Shown in pieces: positions 17,703 through 26,141 of a stretch of 64,000 bases of DNA (positions are counted from its first letter, which is position 1; every line of letters begins with the position of its first letter). Source of the stretch: a virus; the IMG/VR virus record IMGVR_UViG_3300017750_000002, positions 1 to 64,000 of that record; one strand, 5' to 3'. A program made the position numbers and the translations under genes. A model generated the notes under the pieces. The model searched no databases. It was not told where the DNA came from and worked only from the letters and a program-made list of their open reading frames with translations.

Positions 17703-19273
17703 TTATTCACTTCCTTTAGTTTAATGTAATTTGATTTTCCAATCTTCTTTATTTCAAAGTTCATTTGTACCTTATCTTTAAAGATTAAATTTGTCTGTGA
17801 GTTAGACTTCTGTATTACTTTACACATTTCAGCAATATACAGTTTTCTATTAACCCAGTTGTCTTCTGTCTTTTTAGCCATCTCTTCGTATTTATCTTTA
17901 AATGGCTTTGCATTGAACAATGGCGAAGCCATTCGACGCTCCTTTAGGCTACGCTCAAGCCATTCTACCAATGACATATAACATTGTCGGGTAATGGCCC
18001 CTGCTTGCCTAACATTTTGACCCGAAACTACAAACCTAGCCTCTTTGTTTTTAATATAAGGTGCTTGAGCAACTGCACACAATACTGCTAACTTTGATGT
18101 TGTAATATACAAACGGTTAATAAAGAGGTTTGCTACCTCTCTTACAAACAACCCACAATCGTTAATATAACCAACCATGTTTTCATATTCCAAATCTAAC
18201 AAATCACTAGCGGCATCAGTATATTCCATCATAGTACACTTGGTTTCAATCTCAGACTTTCCTTCCTTTAACATTTCTTCATATCTTTCTTGAACCAAGT
18301 CATACATTTTAATAAACTCTTTTGAGAACTTATCCATTGGGCCTTGTCTATCCTTAAACTTACCAAACTTTTTGATTTTCTTCTTTCGTATGTTGTGTTG
18401 AACTGCTTCAGGAACTTCTCGAATATAACAAAGCATTCTTTGAAGCAATCCAGTTTCAGTCATAATCCTGTTCAATTCAGTAGGTGGATAAGTCATAGCC
18501 AAAACAGAACGCTCTCCATAGGTTTCCACAATATCCCCTTCTTTCAATTGTTTCTTCATTACCCAAGATTCTCCATGTAATGTGTTCAACATAGTATTCA
18601 AAAATACAACCATGTCTACTTGATGTGAATTAGGGCTAAAGATACCGGAACGCTCGAATTCATCCCAGTGAGCCAATCCACTACCTTCTAAAGCACCAGT
18701 CATTTTAACTGAAACCTTCTTTCCTGTAAGGCGAGAGTTTCCATTATCATCTGTCTCCATTTCATCTTGAAGTGCATAATGCCCAACAAGTGCGGCTGAT
18801 GTTGCTACTTGAACAGAAAACACATCAAACTTCTTTCTTTCGTAATGAGTGAGAGGATTACCATCAGCATCCTTTTGCACATTTCCATTCTCATCAAGTA
18901 GCGGAACTTCCGTATTCATATTATATGGGTGTTTATTCTTTTCATTTATCTTTTCAAAAACTGCTCTTGCTATCGGTTGTACGAAGTTAGATAAAGTCGT
19001 TTTACCTGTACCTGAAGTTTGAATATGCAAGAAGTGAATTCTTGAATCTTCGTATTCCTCTTCAAAGGGAACAGCAATAAAGTCTTTACATAATTGTCCT
19101 AGAATAGTAAAGAAACTAATTACAGCAGGTGTTTCATTAAAGTGCGAAATATCCATCGCTGACTTTTGAAACTGCCGAACAACCGCCGGTAAGTTTTGTT
19201 GGAAGACAGCACTTGCTTGTTGATAGTCTTCAAAGATTTCATTTTCATATTCTTCATCATATTCATTATTCAT
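17699..19273 (-). CDS. P-loop ATPase, candidate replicative helicase
   Basis: A 524-residue protein. Walker A is TSGTGKTT near residues 86-93, and a Walker B-like LAHWDEFE lies near residue 205. A later MTYPPTE segment could be sensor 1. N-terminal helices and a C-terminal helix-rich part suggest DUF3987 or plasmid/virus primase-helicase relatives rather than MCM. Neighbours are ERCC4 nuclease and primase, so DNA unwinding at the fork is a reasonable guess. It could instead be a packaging or recombination ATPase. Confidence 0.6.
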   Translation of the reverse strand: MNNEYDEEYENEIFEDYQQASAVFQQNLPAVVRQFQKSAMDISHFNETPAVISFFTILGQLCKDFIAVPFEEEYEDSRIHFLHIQTSGTGKTTLSNFVQPIARAVFEKINEKNKHPYNMNTEVPLLDENGNVQKDADGNPLTHYERKKFDVFSVQVATSAALVGHYALQDEMETDDNGNSRLTGKKVSVKMTGALEGSGLAHWDEFERSGIFSPNSHQVDMVVFLNTMLNTLHGESWVMKKQLKEGDIVETYGERSVLAMTYPPTELNRIMTETGLLQRMLCYIREVPEAVQHNIRKKKIKKFGKFKDRQGPMDKFSKEFIKMYDLVQERYEEMLKEGKSEIETKCTMMEYTDAASDLLDLEYENMVGYINDCGLFVREVANLFINRLYITTSKLAVLCAVAQAPYIKNKEARFVVSGQNVRQAGAITRQCYMSLVEWLERSLKERRMASPLFNAKPFKDKYEEMAKKTEDNWVNRKLYIAEMCKVIQKSNSQTNLIFKDKVQMNFEIKKIGKSNYIKLKEVNK

Positions 19274-19965
19274 ATTTTCACCTTCTTTTCAGAATTTAGA
19301 GTATTTAAAATTCGTGAAGCCAATACTTGACCCACTCCATCGAGGTACTGCAATTCCTCTTCTGTTTGTTCTCCTATTTCCATAATGGAACCATATTCTT
19401 TAATTAAGAGTTTGGCTTTTTTAATTGATACTCCTTTAATACTTGTGAGAACATCAAGTCTTAAATCATCAGTAGTTACTCTTTTAAATACTTCTGGCCG
19501 TATAACATCTCTTTGTATTGGTTTCATTTTGCATATTGCAGTAATGATTAAGGATGCTTCTTCTTCTGTTGGAACCCAAAAAGCCTTTACATCTGTATCT
19601 AATGTAATTCTTCCCACTGCTCCTAAGAATTTATTATTTAACATTATGCTTCTTGCAGGTTCTTGTATATTTGACTTTGAGTATTTCTTTACATTAAAGA
19701 TAGCCTCTTCAATTGTACCGTAAATAATAACTACATTTGTTTTGTAGTGTCTATCCATGTTGTCTATCTGTGTCCAAAGTCTTTTACTGATTACTGAACC
19801 CAAGAAATCAGTCGTTGATTTTGCTTCAAAACAAACATCATCAAAAACATAATCGCCTATTTCAAGCCACTTCTTTTCACATTGGATATTAAGGGCTTTC
19901 GCTTTGCTCTCAACTAGTTTAACTAGCCTAGAGCCTTCTTTTTCTCTACTGTCTATAATTAACAT
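19270..19965 (-). CDS. ERCC4/XPF-family structure-specific nuclease
   Basis: A 231-residue protein with a strong AGGAGG site. The N-terminus carries the ERCC4 signature: IDSREKEGSRL, then LEIGDYVF and FEAKSTTDFLGS, which supply the metal-binding GD-x(n)-E-x-K residues. Residues about 165-225 form tandem helix-hairpin-helix motifs (LTSIKGVSIKKAKLL and LQYLDGVGQVLAS). This is the archaeal XPF/Mus81 layout without the helicase. Likely cleaves branched or flap DNA in replication or recombination. Confidence 0.85.
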   Translation of the reverse strand: MLIIDSREKEGSRLVKLVESKAKALNIQCEKKWLEIGDYVFDDVCFEAKSTTDFLGSVISKRLWTQIDNMDRHYKTNVVIIYGTIEEAIFNVKKYSKSNIQEPARSIMLNNKFLGAVGRITLDTDVKAFWVPTEEEASLIITAICKMKPIQRDVIRPEVFKRVTTDDLRLDVLTSIKGVSIKKAKLLIKEYGSIMEIGEQTEEELQYLDGVGQVLASRILNTLNSEKKVKI

Positions 19966-19966
19966 A

Positions 19967-21019
19967 TTAGTCCTCCTTGTCTAAAAAGGTCGGGTATCGC
20001 CAACACTTCCCCACGCAATACCCATCGGGGATTAGCACAGTTTTACAGAATGGTGTTTTATAATTACCAAATACTGTAAATCGTGCATGTTTTCTTGTTT
20101 CATGTTCATTCCAGTCTAACCAAATTTCTTCATTGTTTTCTACTAACTCTTTAATTTCATTTACAATTATATTCAATACTTTTTGTTTTTCTTCTGTTGT
20201 TATTAATTTTCTTCTTTGTGTCAATAAGTCTCTATACCAAGAAACAAGGTATGCTCTTGCCATATGCGAGGGATTCTCTACCATGATAGCACTATGCAAA
20301 CAAGGTAGTATTGGTAATTTACCACTGTATTCGGGTACAGAAATCTCACCTGCAACCGCTTCAATAGGGGGTGCGATGGGAAACTTGACCCTGTTTTTGC
20401 CACCCTTTTGGAAAGGGATAAGGCGCATACTTGATGCTAAAGAAAGAATATGGCTTACATCATTTGATAGGTCTTCTTCAAGCAAAGGTATGCAATAATA
20501 AGGATTACCGTTCTCATCTGATGAAGACATATTTACAGTATTAGGTACTCTTCTCAATCTTGTTGATTGTCCTACCCTATCATCAAGAGTAATGTCTTTA
20601 CCAACTTTAGAAATTAAATAGTTTTTTATTTCCCTAAAAAAGAATTGAATACTTCTCATATCTTCTGCGGGTTCTCCGAAAATAAACATATGAAAACCAC
20701 GACCTGAGAAAAATAATGTATATTCAAATTCTTGTTCTAGTACCATTTCCATAACTACTTTAACATCTCGATATGCTTTCTCAATCTTTTCGCCATGAGC
20801 ATCAAAATCTAAAAAGATTCTATCTAATATTACAGACGAATCAATTTTAGCCCTTTCCGAAAAGTGCTCAAAATCATAGACTGTTGTATATACATTTGTT
20901 CTATTGTTTTGAGCATTAACGAACTCGGCATAATCATTCCTCGATAAGACTACTTTTCTTTTCATTTGCGGTGCGTTCTTTATGTGGCTCCCCGCCCATA
21001 CTTCCCTCGGATATTTCAT
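19967..21019 (-). CDS. Archaeo-eukaryotic primase, PriS-PriL fusion
   Basis: A 350-residue protein. The ATG at 21019 has GGAGG 8 nt upstream and is preferred over the TTG at 21040. The N-terminal half has the PriS catalytic core: FLDFDAH metal-binding Asp pair near residue 70 and the SGRGFHMFIF strand near residue 100. The C-terminal third has LPCLHS followed by the cluster FCKTVLIPDGYCVGKC, matching the four-Cys iron-sulfur domain of PriL. It would make primers for the viral polymerase. Fused PriSL forms are known in archaeal mobile elements. The start region overlaps the neighbouring gene by 86 nt. Confidence 0.8.
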   Translation of the reverse strand: MKYPREVWAGSHIKNAPQMKRKVVLSRNDYAEFVNAQNNRTNVYTTVYDFEHFSERAKIDSSVILDRIFLDFDAHGEKIEKAYRDVKVVMEMVLEQEFEYTLFFSGRGFHMFIFGEPAEDMRSIQFFFREIKNYLISKVGKDITLDDRVGQSTRLRRVPNTVNMSSSDENGNPYYCIPLLEEDLSNDVSHILSLASSMRLIPFQKGGKNRVKFPIAPPIEAVAGEISVPEYSGKLPILPCLHSAIMVENPSHMARAYLVSWYRDLLTQRRKLITTEEKQKVLNIIVNEIKELVENNEEIWLDWNEHETRKHARFTVFGNYKTPFCKTVLIPDGYCVGKCWRYPTFLDKED

Positions 21020-21308
21020 TTTCATTACCTCCAAAATCAACTGTTGCTGTGTTCAGCATTATTCTAATTACTCCGGCAATTTCACCGGAGAGTTTTGTTT
21101 TTATTGCATTTCGCATAACATCTTCAAATGTATGCCCAACGAAACCTTCGTTTATTTTTATTTCTCGGATTAAGTCAAATCTCTCACTGAGTTTCGACTC
21201 GCTATAAATTTCATTAGCGAGCGAGTCTATGGTTTGTTTGAGATTAGATATTTCTGAGAATGTCCAAGACCTTGCTAATACTTTTAATTTGATTATCTCA
21301 CTGTTCAT
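20934..21308 (-). CDS. Unknown helical protein overlapping primase
   Basis: A 124-residue protein, helical in its first 85 residues and polar, probably disordered, in its last 40. The C-terminal part overlaps the primase start by 86 nt in another frame, which may explain its unusual composition. No domain recognised. Coupled upstream to a 44-residue ORF. Confidence 0.55.
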   Translation of the reverse strand: MNSEIIKLKVLARSWTFSEISNLKQTIDSLANEIYSESKLSERFDLIREIKINEGFVGHTFEDVMRNAIKTKLSGEIAGVIRIMLNTATVDFGGNENEISEGSMGGEPHKERTANEKKSSLIEE

Positions 21309-21432
21309 ATTTAATCGCCTCGAATCTATTTAGAAGGGCTTCTGCATATCCCTTTACATCATCGTCATATCTACCAAGATGTAATAGAATAGTTATAGCG
21401 TCTTCTGCAATTTTATACATATTGTCAGACAT
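21298..21432 (-). CDS. 44-residue helical peptide
   Basis: A short acidic, likely two-helix peptide between the Cas4-like nuclease and the 124-residue gene. It overlaps the latter by 11 nt, and its start lies 5 nt after the nuclease stop. Intact frame and dense operon packing support it. Function unknown. Confidence 0.55.
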   Translation of the reverse strand: MSDNMYKIAEDAITILLHLGRYDDDVKGYAEALLNRFEAIKYEQ

Positions 21433-21436
21433 AATA

Positions 21437-22366
21437 TCAAACCCATGTGTCTTCTTGTGCCGCATCACAAATCCCAAAGAAACTACAAAAAGAACAAGTC
21501 TTATAATAGAATTTAGTAGGAAATTGCTTCATTTCATAAGCCCTTAGTAATTTTGCTATGCTATACATAACAGAAGTCATTGACCTCTTTTTAACTTCCT
21601 GTGCAAAGACATAGTTTGATACAGGATAATACCAACCCCAATGAGTTACAGGTATGTTCGGGTCAAGACCATTCTTAATCAAGACTTCGGGTTCTGCGTT
21701 TTCGATAAGCAATTGATAAAAAGCCATCTCTTTACGCATCATTCCTGCTTTATAATCTTTCCACGGACCTGTTTTAAATTCAAAAGGAACATAGCCACCG
21801 TTTTCTAGGAAGATTCTATCAATGATTCCTTGAATATGAATCTTATAATCCCTTTGCAAAGTAAAAGGTTCATACCCAAGTGAAGCATCACCCTTGTATG
21901 GGCCTTGAGGAATGGTTATTTCCGCATCAAATTTACCTTCATTACAGACAGGTAGATATTCTTCTGTCTTATTTTCTGTTCGGGCTTCCAAATACCTGTT
22001 TGTTTCAAACGATGCTATGTTTAGTGAAATATCATAGTATTCATCAACGGGTGTTAAAGCAACTACATACTCTTCAATTTCACTAGCACTCATACTTTCT
22101 GCCTTCTTAATATCAAACTCATTGAAAAAGTCTTCTCTATGGTTGTGTAAAACTGTACCTTTACGCATAGCCTCGCTTTGGTCTTGAGGCAAACGCTGGA
22201 TATAAGAAAAGTCATACTTTTTATTGCACCAATCAAAAGAGCCAAGAGAAGACTTGGTTATTTTCAAGATAGGCTTAGACGGGTCATCATAATTCTCCGG
22301 CTTCCAATCATAGGTAAATTCGCTCATAGCGGAAATCACCGCTTCATATTTTTCATCGTCATTCAT
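21437..22366 (-). CDS. Cas4/RecB-like PD-(D/E)XK nuclease with Fe-S cysteines
   Basis: A 309-residue protein. KSSLGSFDWCNKKY near residue 35 gives the first Cys and the RecB-type entry motif. GTVLHNHRE supplies the conserved His. VPFEFKTGPWKDYK near residue 205 is the E-x-K catalytic motif, and the C-terminal CSFCSFFGIC gives three more Cys. This is the Cas4/AddB/Dna2 pattern of an iron-sulfur nuclease. No CRISPR genes are near, so a role in viral end-processing or recombination is likelier than adaptation. Confidence 0.8.
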   Translation of the reverse strand: MNDDEKYEAVISAMSEFTYDWKPENYDDPSKPILKITKSSLGSFDWCNKKYDFSYIQRLPQDQSEAMRKGTVLHNHREDFFNEFDIKKAESMSASEIEEYVVALTPVDEYYDISLNIASFETNRYLEARTENKTEEYLPVCNEGKFDAEITIPQGPYKGDASLGYEPFTLQRDYKIHIQGIIDRIFLENGGYVPFEFKTGPWKDYKAGMMRKEMAFYQLLIENAEPEVLIKNGLDPNIPVTHWGWYYPVSNYVFAQEVKKRSMTSVMYSIAKLLRAYEMKQFPTKFYYKTCSFCSFFGICDAAQEDTWV

Positions 22367-23251
22367 TTAAAACCACTCATCCAATTTTTTCTGTATTTTT
22401 CCTGTTCTTATGCTTGATAAGTCCCAATTCATCGCTCGATAAATCGGTTCAGCCTTTTTCAAGACCTGTTGTGCGTAGTGTTCCCAATCCGGTTCATAAT
22501 TATTGAAGTCTTCATAGGTTGTGCCGGAAATGTATTCCACCGACTTTTGTTCCTTCGTTAGTGGGTTGATAAAGGTATCGTTATGATTAACTTTGAGAAA
22601 TAAATATGAATCGTCAAATGTCATATTTAATTTTTGATGAGCGTATAAAACGCCAGCAATTCCCGAACCCACACTTGGTCGTTTTCCTTGTAAAGTCACA
22701 AACTTACTTGTTTCAGTGCCGCACCTTGAACACCATTTAATATCCAAGCATTCATACAATCCATACTTTGAATTGCATTCATTACACTTAACAGTAAATC
22801 TTTCACTTTTCAATCTACTTCTCTTTACTAAAGAAGAAATTGGTATTTCTTTTTTCAACACTGATGAATAGATAGCAAACAAAGAAGCGTTTATCTTTTC
22901 TATGGATTCTTGATTAACCCACTTCTTCAATACTCCTGTTTGTATCTCTTTAGCAAAAGGAGTTTCGCTCACTCTTTTGGCAGTAAAGCCAGTCATTGTG
23001 AACTTAGGTTTATCTAACCATTCTCCATCATCCCAAGTAATCATACCTGCGTTTCTGTTTTTTGTTGTTCCTACACCTAATGCGGAGTAATACTTTTCAA
23101 ATTCCAGCACTACGGGGTGTTGCTCTAAACCCATCACATTAGGGAAGTGTTCTCTAACAGAAGACTCTATTTCTTTAATAGCCTTCTGTGCTGTTTCAAC
23201 AGAATCTATTTGAACATAGATTGAATCTGTATGCCCATAAACTACCTTCAT
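22367..23251 (-). CDS. Family B DNA polymerase, C-terminal part (motif C onward)
   Basis: A 294-residue protein. The ATG at 23251 overlaps the upstream stop (ATGA), so the product begins almost exactly at motif C, here VVYGHTDSIY. The usual first Asp of YGDTDS is His, while the second, catalytic Asp is kept. A KNRNAGMITW-like KKRY region and TGFTAKRV follow, then a CNECxxKYG...CSRCG zinc ribbon not usual at this place, and the thumb. The partner with exonuclease and motifs A and B is at 24458-26140. The two chains must assemble to give an active enzyme. Confidence 0.85.
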   Translation of the reverse strand: MKVVYGHTDSIYVQIDSVETAQKAIKEIESSVREHFPNVMGLEQHPVVLEFEKYYSALGVGTTKNRNAGMITWDDGEWLDKPKFTMTGFTAKRVSETPFAKEIQTGVLKKWVNQESIEKINASLFAIYSSVLKKEIPISSLVKRSRLKSERFTVKCNECNSKYGLYECLDIKWCSRCGTETSKFVTLQGKRPSVGSGIAGVLYAHQKLNMTFDDSYLFLKVNHNDTFINPLTKEQKSVEYISGTTYEDFNNYEPDWEHYAQQVLKKAEPIYRAMNWDLSSIRTGKIQKKLDEWF

Positions 23252-23493
23252 CCACTTCTCTCCCAAACTGATTGCTCTTTTTCTTTTAGCAACTTTTCTT
23301 GATGTTCATTATATGCGTCTATTCTCCACTGCATATATTTCATATTTTTACTGGGTAGTTTTGGTAGTTTTGTTAAATCGGGTCGCTTAATTTCAGGTAG
23401 TAGGAAACAACTTACTATCCATTTTTTGATTTTAATCCATGCTCCACTGTGTCGAAGACCGTGTTCTGTTAAATCTAATATATATTTATTCAT
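23248..23493 (-). CDS. Unknown basic protein inside the split polymerase locus
   Basis: An 81-residue protein. The ATG at 23493 follows the preceding stop by 4 nt and is chosen over upstream in-frame codons. It has a short hydrophobic stretch (WIVSCFLLPE) and a basic, helical C-terminus. Ends overlapping the polymerase C-terminal start. Function unknown. Confidence 0.55.
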   Translation of the reverse strand: MNKYILDLTEHGLRHSGAWIKIKKWIVSCFLLPEIKRPDLTKLPKLPSKNMKYMQWRIDAYNEHQEKLLKEKEQSVWERSG

Positions 23494-23497
23494 ATTA

Positions 23498-23668
23498 TCA
23501 ACCCAAGTAATAAGTGAACTTAGAAGCCGGAGCGTCATGTTGTTCTTGTAATTCTTGGATTGCTTTATACATCTTAACAAGATGTTCATTCTCCTTATAC
23601 AAGGATTCAATCTCCGCTTCTAGCATCTTAATTTTCTTTTCCATTTGTTTCATTCCTATTTCTTTCAT
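23498..23668 (-). CDS. 56-residue coiled-coil peptide
   Basis: A clear heptad-like helix rich in Lys, Glu, Met and Leu covers residues 6-43. It overlaps the preceding ORF as ATGA. One of the small genes separating the two polymerase parts. Function unknown; an oligomerising adaptor is possible. Confidence 0.6.
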   Translation of the reverse strand: MKEIGMKQMEKKIKMLEAEIESLYKENEHLVKMYKAIQELQEQHDAPASKFTYYLG

Positions 23669-23796
23669 AGTATCACCGTCACTATTGTTATAATGGTTGC
23701 TATGTTCACGATATTTACCATCATTAATATCTTGTTTGATTTTGCTATCATAGCCAGCAATTCTTCTAGCAGTTCATTCGTTTTGTCCATCATCAT
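23665..23796 (-). CDS. 43-residue peptide with C-terminal membrane helix
   Basis: Begins with three in-frame ATG codons. A short amphipathic helix is followed by about 20 hydrophobic residues (MMVNIVNIATIITIVTVIL) that end at the C-terminus, a tail-anchor arrangement. Coupled to the next gene by ATGA. Function unknown. Confidence 0.5.
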   Translation of the reverse strand: MMMDKTNELLEELLAMIAKSNKILMMVNIVNIATIITIVTVIL

Positions 23797-23944
23797 TATT
23801 AACACCTTGTTCAATTTCAACAATGATAGCATTACGCTTTAAATTGTTCATCATCTGGAGAATTTCCTTTACTTCTTGTATAGTCAATTCCCAAGTCTCT
23901 TCGGTATCATAAGATACCTTTACAGTCACAAATTTAGTTCTCAT
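23774..23944 (-). CDS. 56-residue small acidic protein
   Basis: ATG at 23944 lies within the end of the upstream gene. Predicted strand (FVTVKVSYDT), helix (TIQEVKEILQMMNNLK) and acidic tail. No family recognised. Part of the ATGA-coupled cassette in the polymerase locus. Confidence 0.5.
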   Translation of the reverse strand: MRTKFVTVKVSYDTEETWELTIQEVKEILQMMNNLKRNAIIVEIEQGVNNDDGQNE

Positions 23945-24161
23945 CTTTCTTCCTCCAGTATTTGTTTTCTTTTCCAATCCTTTCGGTATTACAAATTTGA
24001 TTTAGATAGAACCCAACAGACCAAGCGTTAGTAATGAAATGACTGTTCTTTGTTCTCATGTCTATTACTTTTTGGTGGATTACCTTTGCCGTAAATGGCT
24101 CCGGCTCATTAACAATTGCTTGTTCAATCCACCTTTTCATATTACTATTTAATCGTGTCAT
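23934..24161 (-). CDS. Winged-helix-like protein A, polymerase locus
   Basis: A 75-residue protein. ATG at 24161 has an ideal AGGAGG site and is preferred over upstream starts. The layout helix-helix-turn-helix-strand (RWIEQAIVNEP, FTAKVIHQKVID, then AWSVGFYLNQI) suggests a small winged-helix fold. It aligns by eye with the next gene upstream, so the two look like tandem paralogues. DNA or replication-protein binding is a guess. Confidence 0.55.
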   Translation of the reverse strand: MTRLNSNMKRWIEQAIVNEPEPFTAKVIHQKVIDMRTKNSHFITNAWSVGFYLNQICNTERIGKENKYWRKKDEN

Positions 24162-24162
24162 T

Positions 24163-24354
24163 TTATTTCCTCCTGTAAGTTCCATCGGAAACCCTTCTAG
24201 CATGTCTTTTACAATAGTGTGCAAACTGCGTTCGATTTCCAATGTAAAGGCTATTTCCTTTCTTTGCGACTATTGCACCTCTAATTTCATCGAGAGTAAA
24301 TTCTCCTTTGAAAGTTGCCATCGCTTCTAATATCCATCTTTCAATTAATTTCAT
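24163..24354 (-). CDS. Winged-helix-like protein B, paralogue of A
   Basis: A 63-residue basic protein with the same RWI-x(9)-FTL-x(6)-helix spacing as its neighbour and a strongly basic C-terminus (KRHARRVSDGTYRRK). Overlaps upstream ORF as ATGA. Likely a duplicated small HTH protein; function unknown. Confidence 0.55.
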   Translation of the reverse strand: MKLIERWILEAMATFKGEFTLDEIRGAIVAKKGNSLYIGNRTQFAHYCKRHARRVSDGTYRRK

Positions 24355-24461
24355 TCTTCTTCACCTGTTATTTCTTTTATTATTCTTTCGGCTTCACACA
24401 ATTTACAGTGAATCCTCGCCTCAAATTGAGGGTTATGTTTTATTGGTTTTATACATTTCAT
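24351..24461 (-). CDS. 36-residue Cys-containing peptide
   Basis: Cys at residue 3 and a CKLC pair at 19-22 suggest a small zinc site. Ends in GEEE, the stretch that also encodes the GAAGAAGAATGA junction to the next gene. Starts overlapping the stop of the polymerase N-terminal gene as ATGA. Confidence 0.5.
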   Translation of the reverse strand: MKCIKPIKHNPQFEARIHCKLCEAERIIKEITGEEE

Positions 24462-26140
24462 ATTTTCATCTCCTTTGCTTTGAATGCCGCTAATCTAATT
24501 GCTTCTCTTGCGCTTGCTGTAATGCTTGCGGCCAAATTAACATCAGCCCAACCAAATCCTTGAAAGGCAACAATGCCATAAAAAGATGCCATTAAACGCT
24601 TTACAGCCATTTGATTGTTATGCCACTTAACTGCTTCTAAATCATCTCCGGCTTCCCTTGCATCTCGCATAAGTCGCTTATATTCATTTCGCAACTCTTT
24701 CAATTCAAGAACTGCTCTTGGCAACAAGCCTAATTTATCTGTTTTGTAGTAAAGCATATGAGTTCTTGTCGCTTCGCTAAAGTCTCTTGGTGTAGCAATA
24801 TCACAACCAAATTCAGTAGGTTCTTCACTTTTAGTTTCCCATGAAATATTGCGAGCAATCATCATTGATGGGTACAATCCAGCAAAATCAAAAGCGGCTA
24901 CTTTAAGATGTAGTCCGTTTGTTCCTTCACTAAGCGGGTCGTAAATCATAGCACCTTCGTATTCTTCTCTTTTATCCACTTTACTTCCAGTCTTACAAAT
25001 CCAATCTGCATGACGCATAAAGTAAATAGAACCCATATGACTTGCATAAAAACACGCTTCAAAGGGTGCTTTAAGTAATCTTTGTAATGCAATAATAGCC
25101 TCACTACAAAAGTTTGTTTCATCTATTCTTACAAGCAATTCAACATCTATTAAAGCATATTTCAAATACGCTTCTGTGTCTTCAAGCCAACCCCTGCGAT
25201 AAAATTCATTCGGGTCTTCAAACTTAGTTTCTTTTGATTTACCTTCACCGAATAAAGTCTGTGAAACATATTCAAGACTCATTGAGGGTAATGTTCCTCT
25301 TTGTGAATCATTCCACTGACGCTCAAAAGCAAGGTCTAAATTGAGGGTTATGCGGCCCCCTAACGGCTGTTGTATGGGAGAGAACCCGATTTCACCCTTA
25401 GAGAAAACAAAGCCATTACCAGCCTTCTTTACGCCTTCTATGCGGTTAATTGGTGACATGAGCATGGGATTAATCCCCAACGCACAACACCTTTCAAGTA
25501 GTTTAGGTAAATCGAATTTAAGGCCAAACCATGCAATTAACATATCTGGGTCTTTGTCTACCATAACTCGAATAAATGATTCAATCATTTCTTTTTCAGT
25601 ATTAAACCACTTAGTTTGAAACTCATGTATAGTTTTACCCGAAACCTGATGGTCAGTAATATTAGGTTCTAATCCTTTAGGAAACCATACCCATTGATAA
25701 TATTTTTTATCATAATTATCATAAACAACTATGACAGTAATTTCATCATGGTGTTCTCCACCTTGTTGCCATTCCATATCCCAATACCACTTTCGCAGTT
25801 TAAATTCGGGTAGTTCGTCTAACTTATCAATAGCATATCTAAAACCAAAAGGTACATCTGCTTCGTAAGTTTTACCAAACATTTTACGAGCCTTGTAAAT
25901 ATCATTGGCTTGTTCAACAATAACTTTCTTCAATGGTTTCCCTTTCAAAGAAACCCAATCGCCCTTTTCATATTTGAATGGTCGCTTTATATGCCTACTT
26001 GCGGAATACTGATTAAATTCAAATTCATCATCTTCAATAAAGAAGTATGGTTCAAATGCTTCCAGTTTGAATTTGCGTTCTCCGTTTTCTCTCCATGCTG
26101 TGTATATGTGTTTTTCATCTATGCATTTACTAATTATCAT
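24458..26140 (-). CDS. Family B DNA polymerase, N-terminal part (exonuclease, motifs A and B)
   Basis: A 560-residue protein. The ATG at 26140 with GGTGGT upstream is preferred over GTG at 26152. Exo I is WYWDMEW near residue 120, Exo II is WFGLKFDLPKLL, and Exo III is YALID, so proofreading appears intact. Motif A is FDFAGLYPS and motif B is KRLMASFYG, where the usual Asn before Ser is Ala. The chain stops about 35 residues after motif B. Motif C is in a separate gene about 1.2 kb downstream. Together they would form the viral replicase with the clamp encoded next door. Confidence 0.9.
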   Translation of the reverse strand: MIISKCIDEKHIYTAWRENGERKFKLEAFEPYFFIEDDEFEFNQYSASRHIKRPFKYEKGDWVSLKGKPLKKVIVEQANDIYKARKMFGKTYEADVPFGFRYAIDKLDELPEFKLRKWYWDMEWQQGGEHHDEITVIVVYDNYDKKYYQWVWFPKGLEPNITDHQVSGKTIHEFQTKWFNTEKEMIESFIRVMVDKDPDMLIAWFGLKFDLPKLLERCCALGINPMLMSPINRIEGVKKAGNGFVFSKGEIGFSPIQQPLGGRITLNLDLAFERQWNDSQRGTLPSMSLEYVSQTLFGEGKSKETKFEDPNEFYRRGWLEDTEAYLKYALIDVELLVRIDETNFCSEAIIALQRLLKAPFEACFYASHMGSIYFMRHADWICKTGSKVDKREEYEGAMIYDPLSEGTNGLHLKVAAFDFAGLYPSMMIARNISWETKSEEPTEFGCDIATPRDFSEATRTHMLYYKTDKLGLLPRAVLELKELRNEYKRLMRDAREAGDDLEAVKWHNNQMAVKRLMASFYGIVAFQGFGWADVNLAASITASAREAIRLAAFKAKEMKI

Positions 26141-26141
26141 T

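Noticed and set aside
21437-22366. CRISPR adaptation Cas4
   Set aside because: Domain pattern fits, but no Cas1, Cas2 or array is present. A replication or recombination nuclease is the simpler reading.
22367-26140. Split intein as cause of the polymerase split
   Set aside because: No intein splicing blocks (N-terminal Cys with TxxH, C-terminal HN followed by Cys/Ser/Thr) are visible at the end of the first part or the start of the second part.
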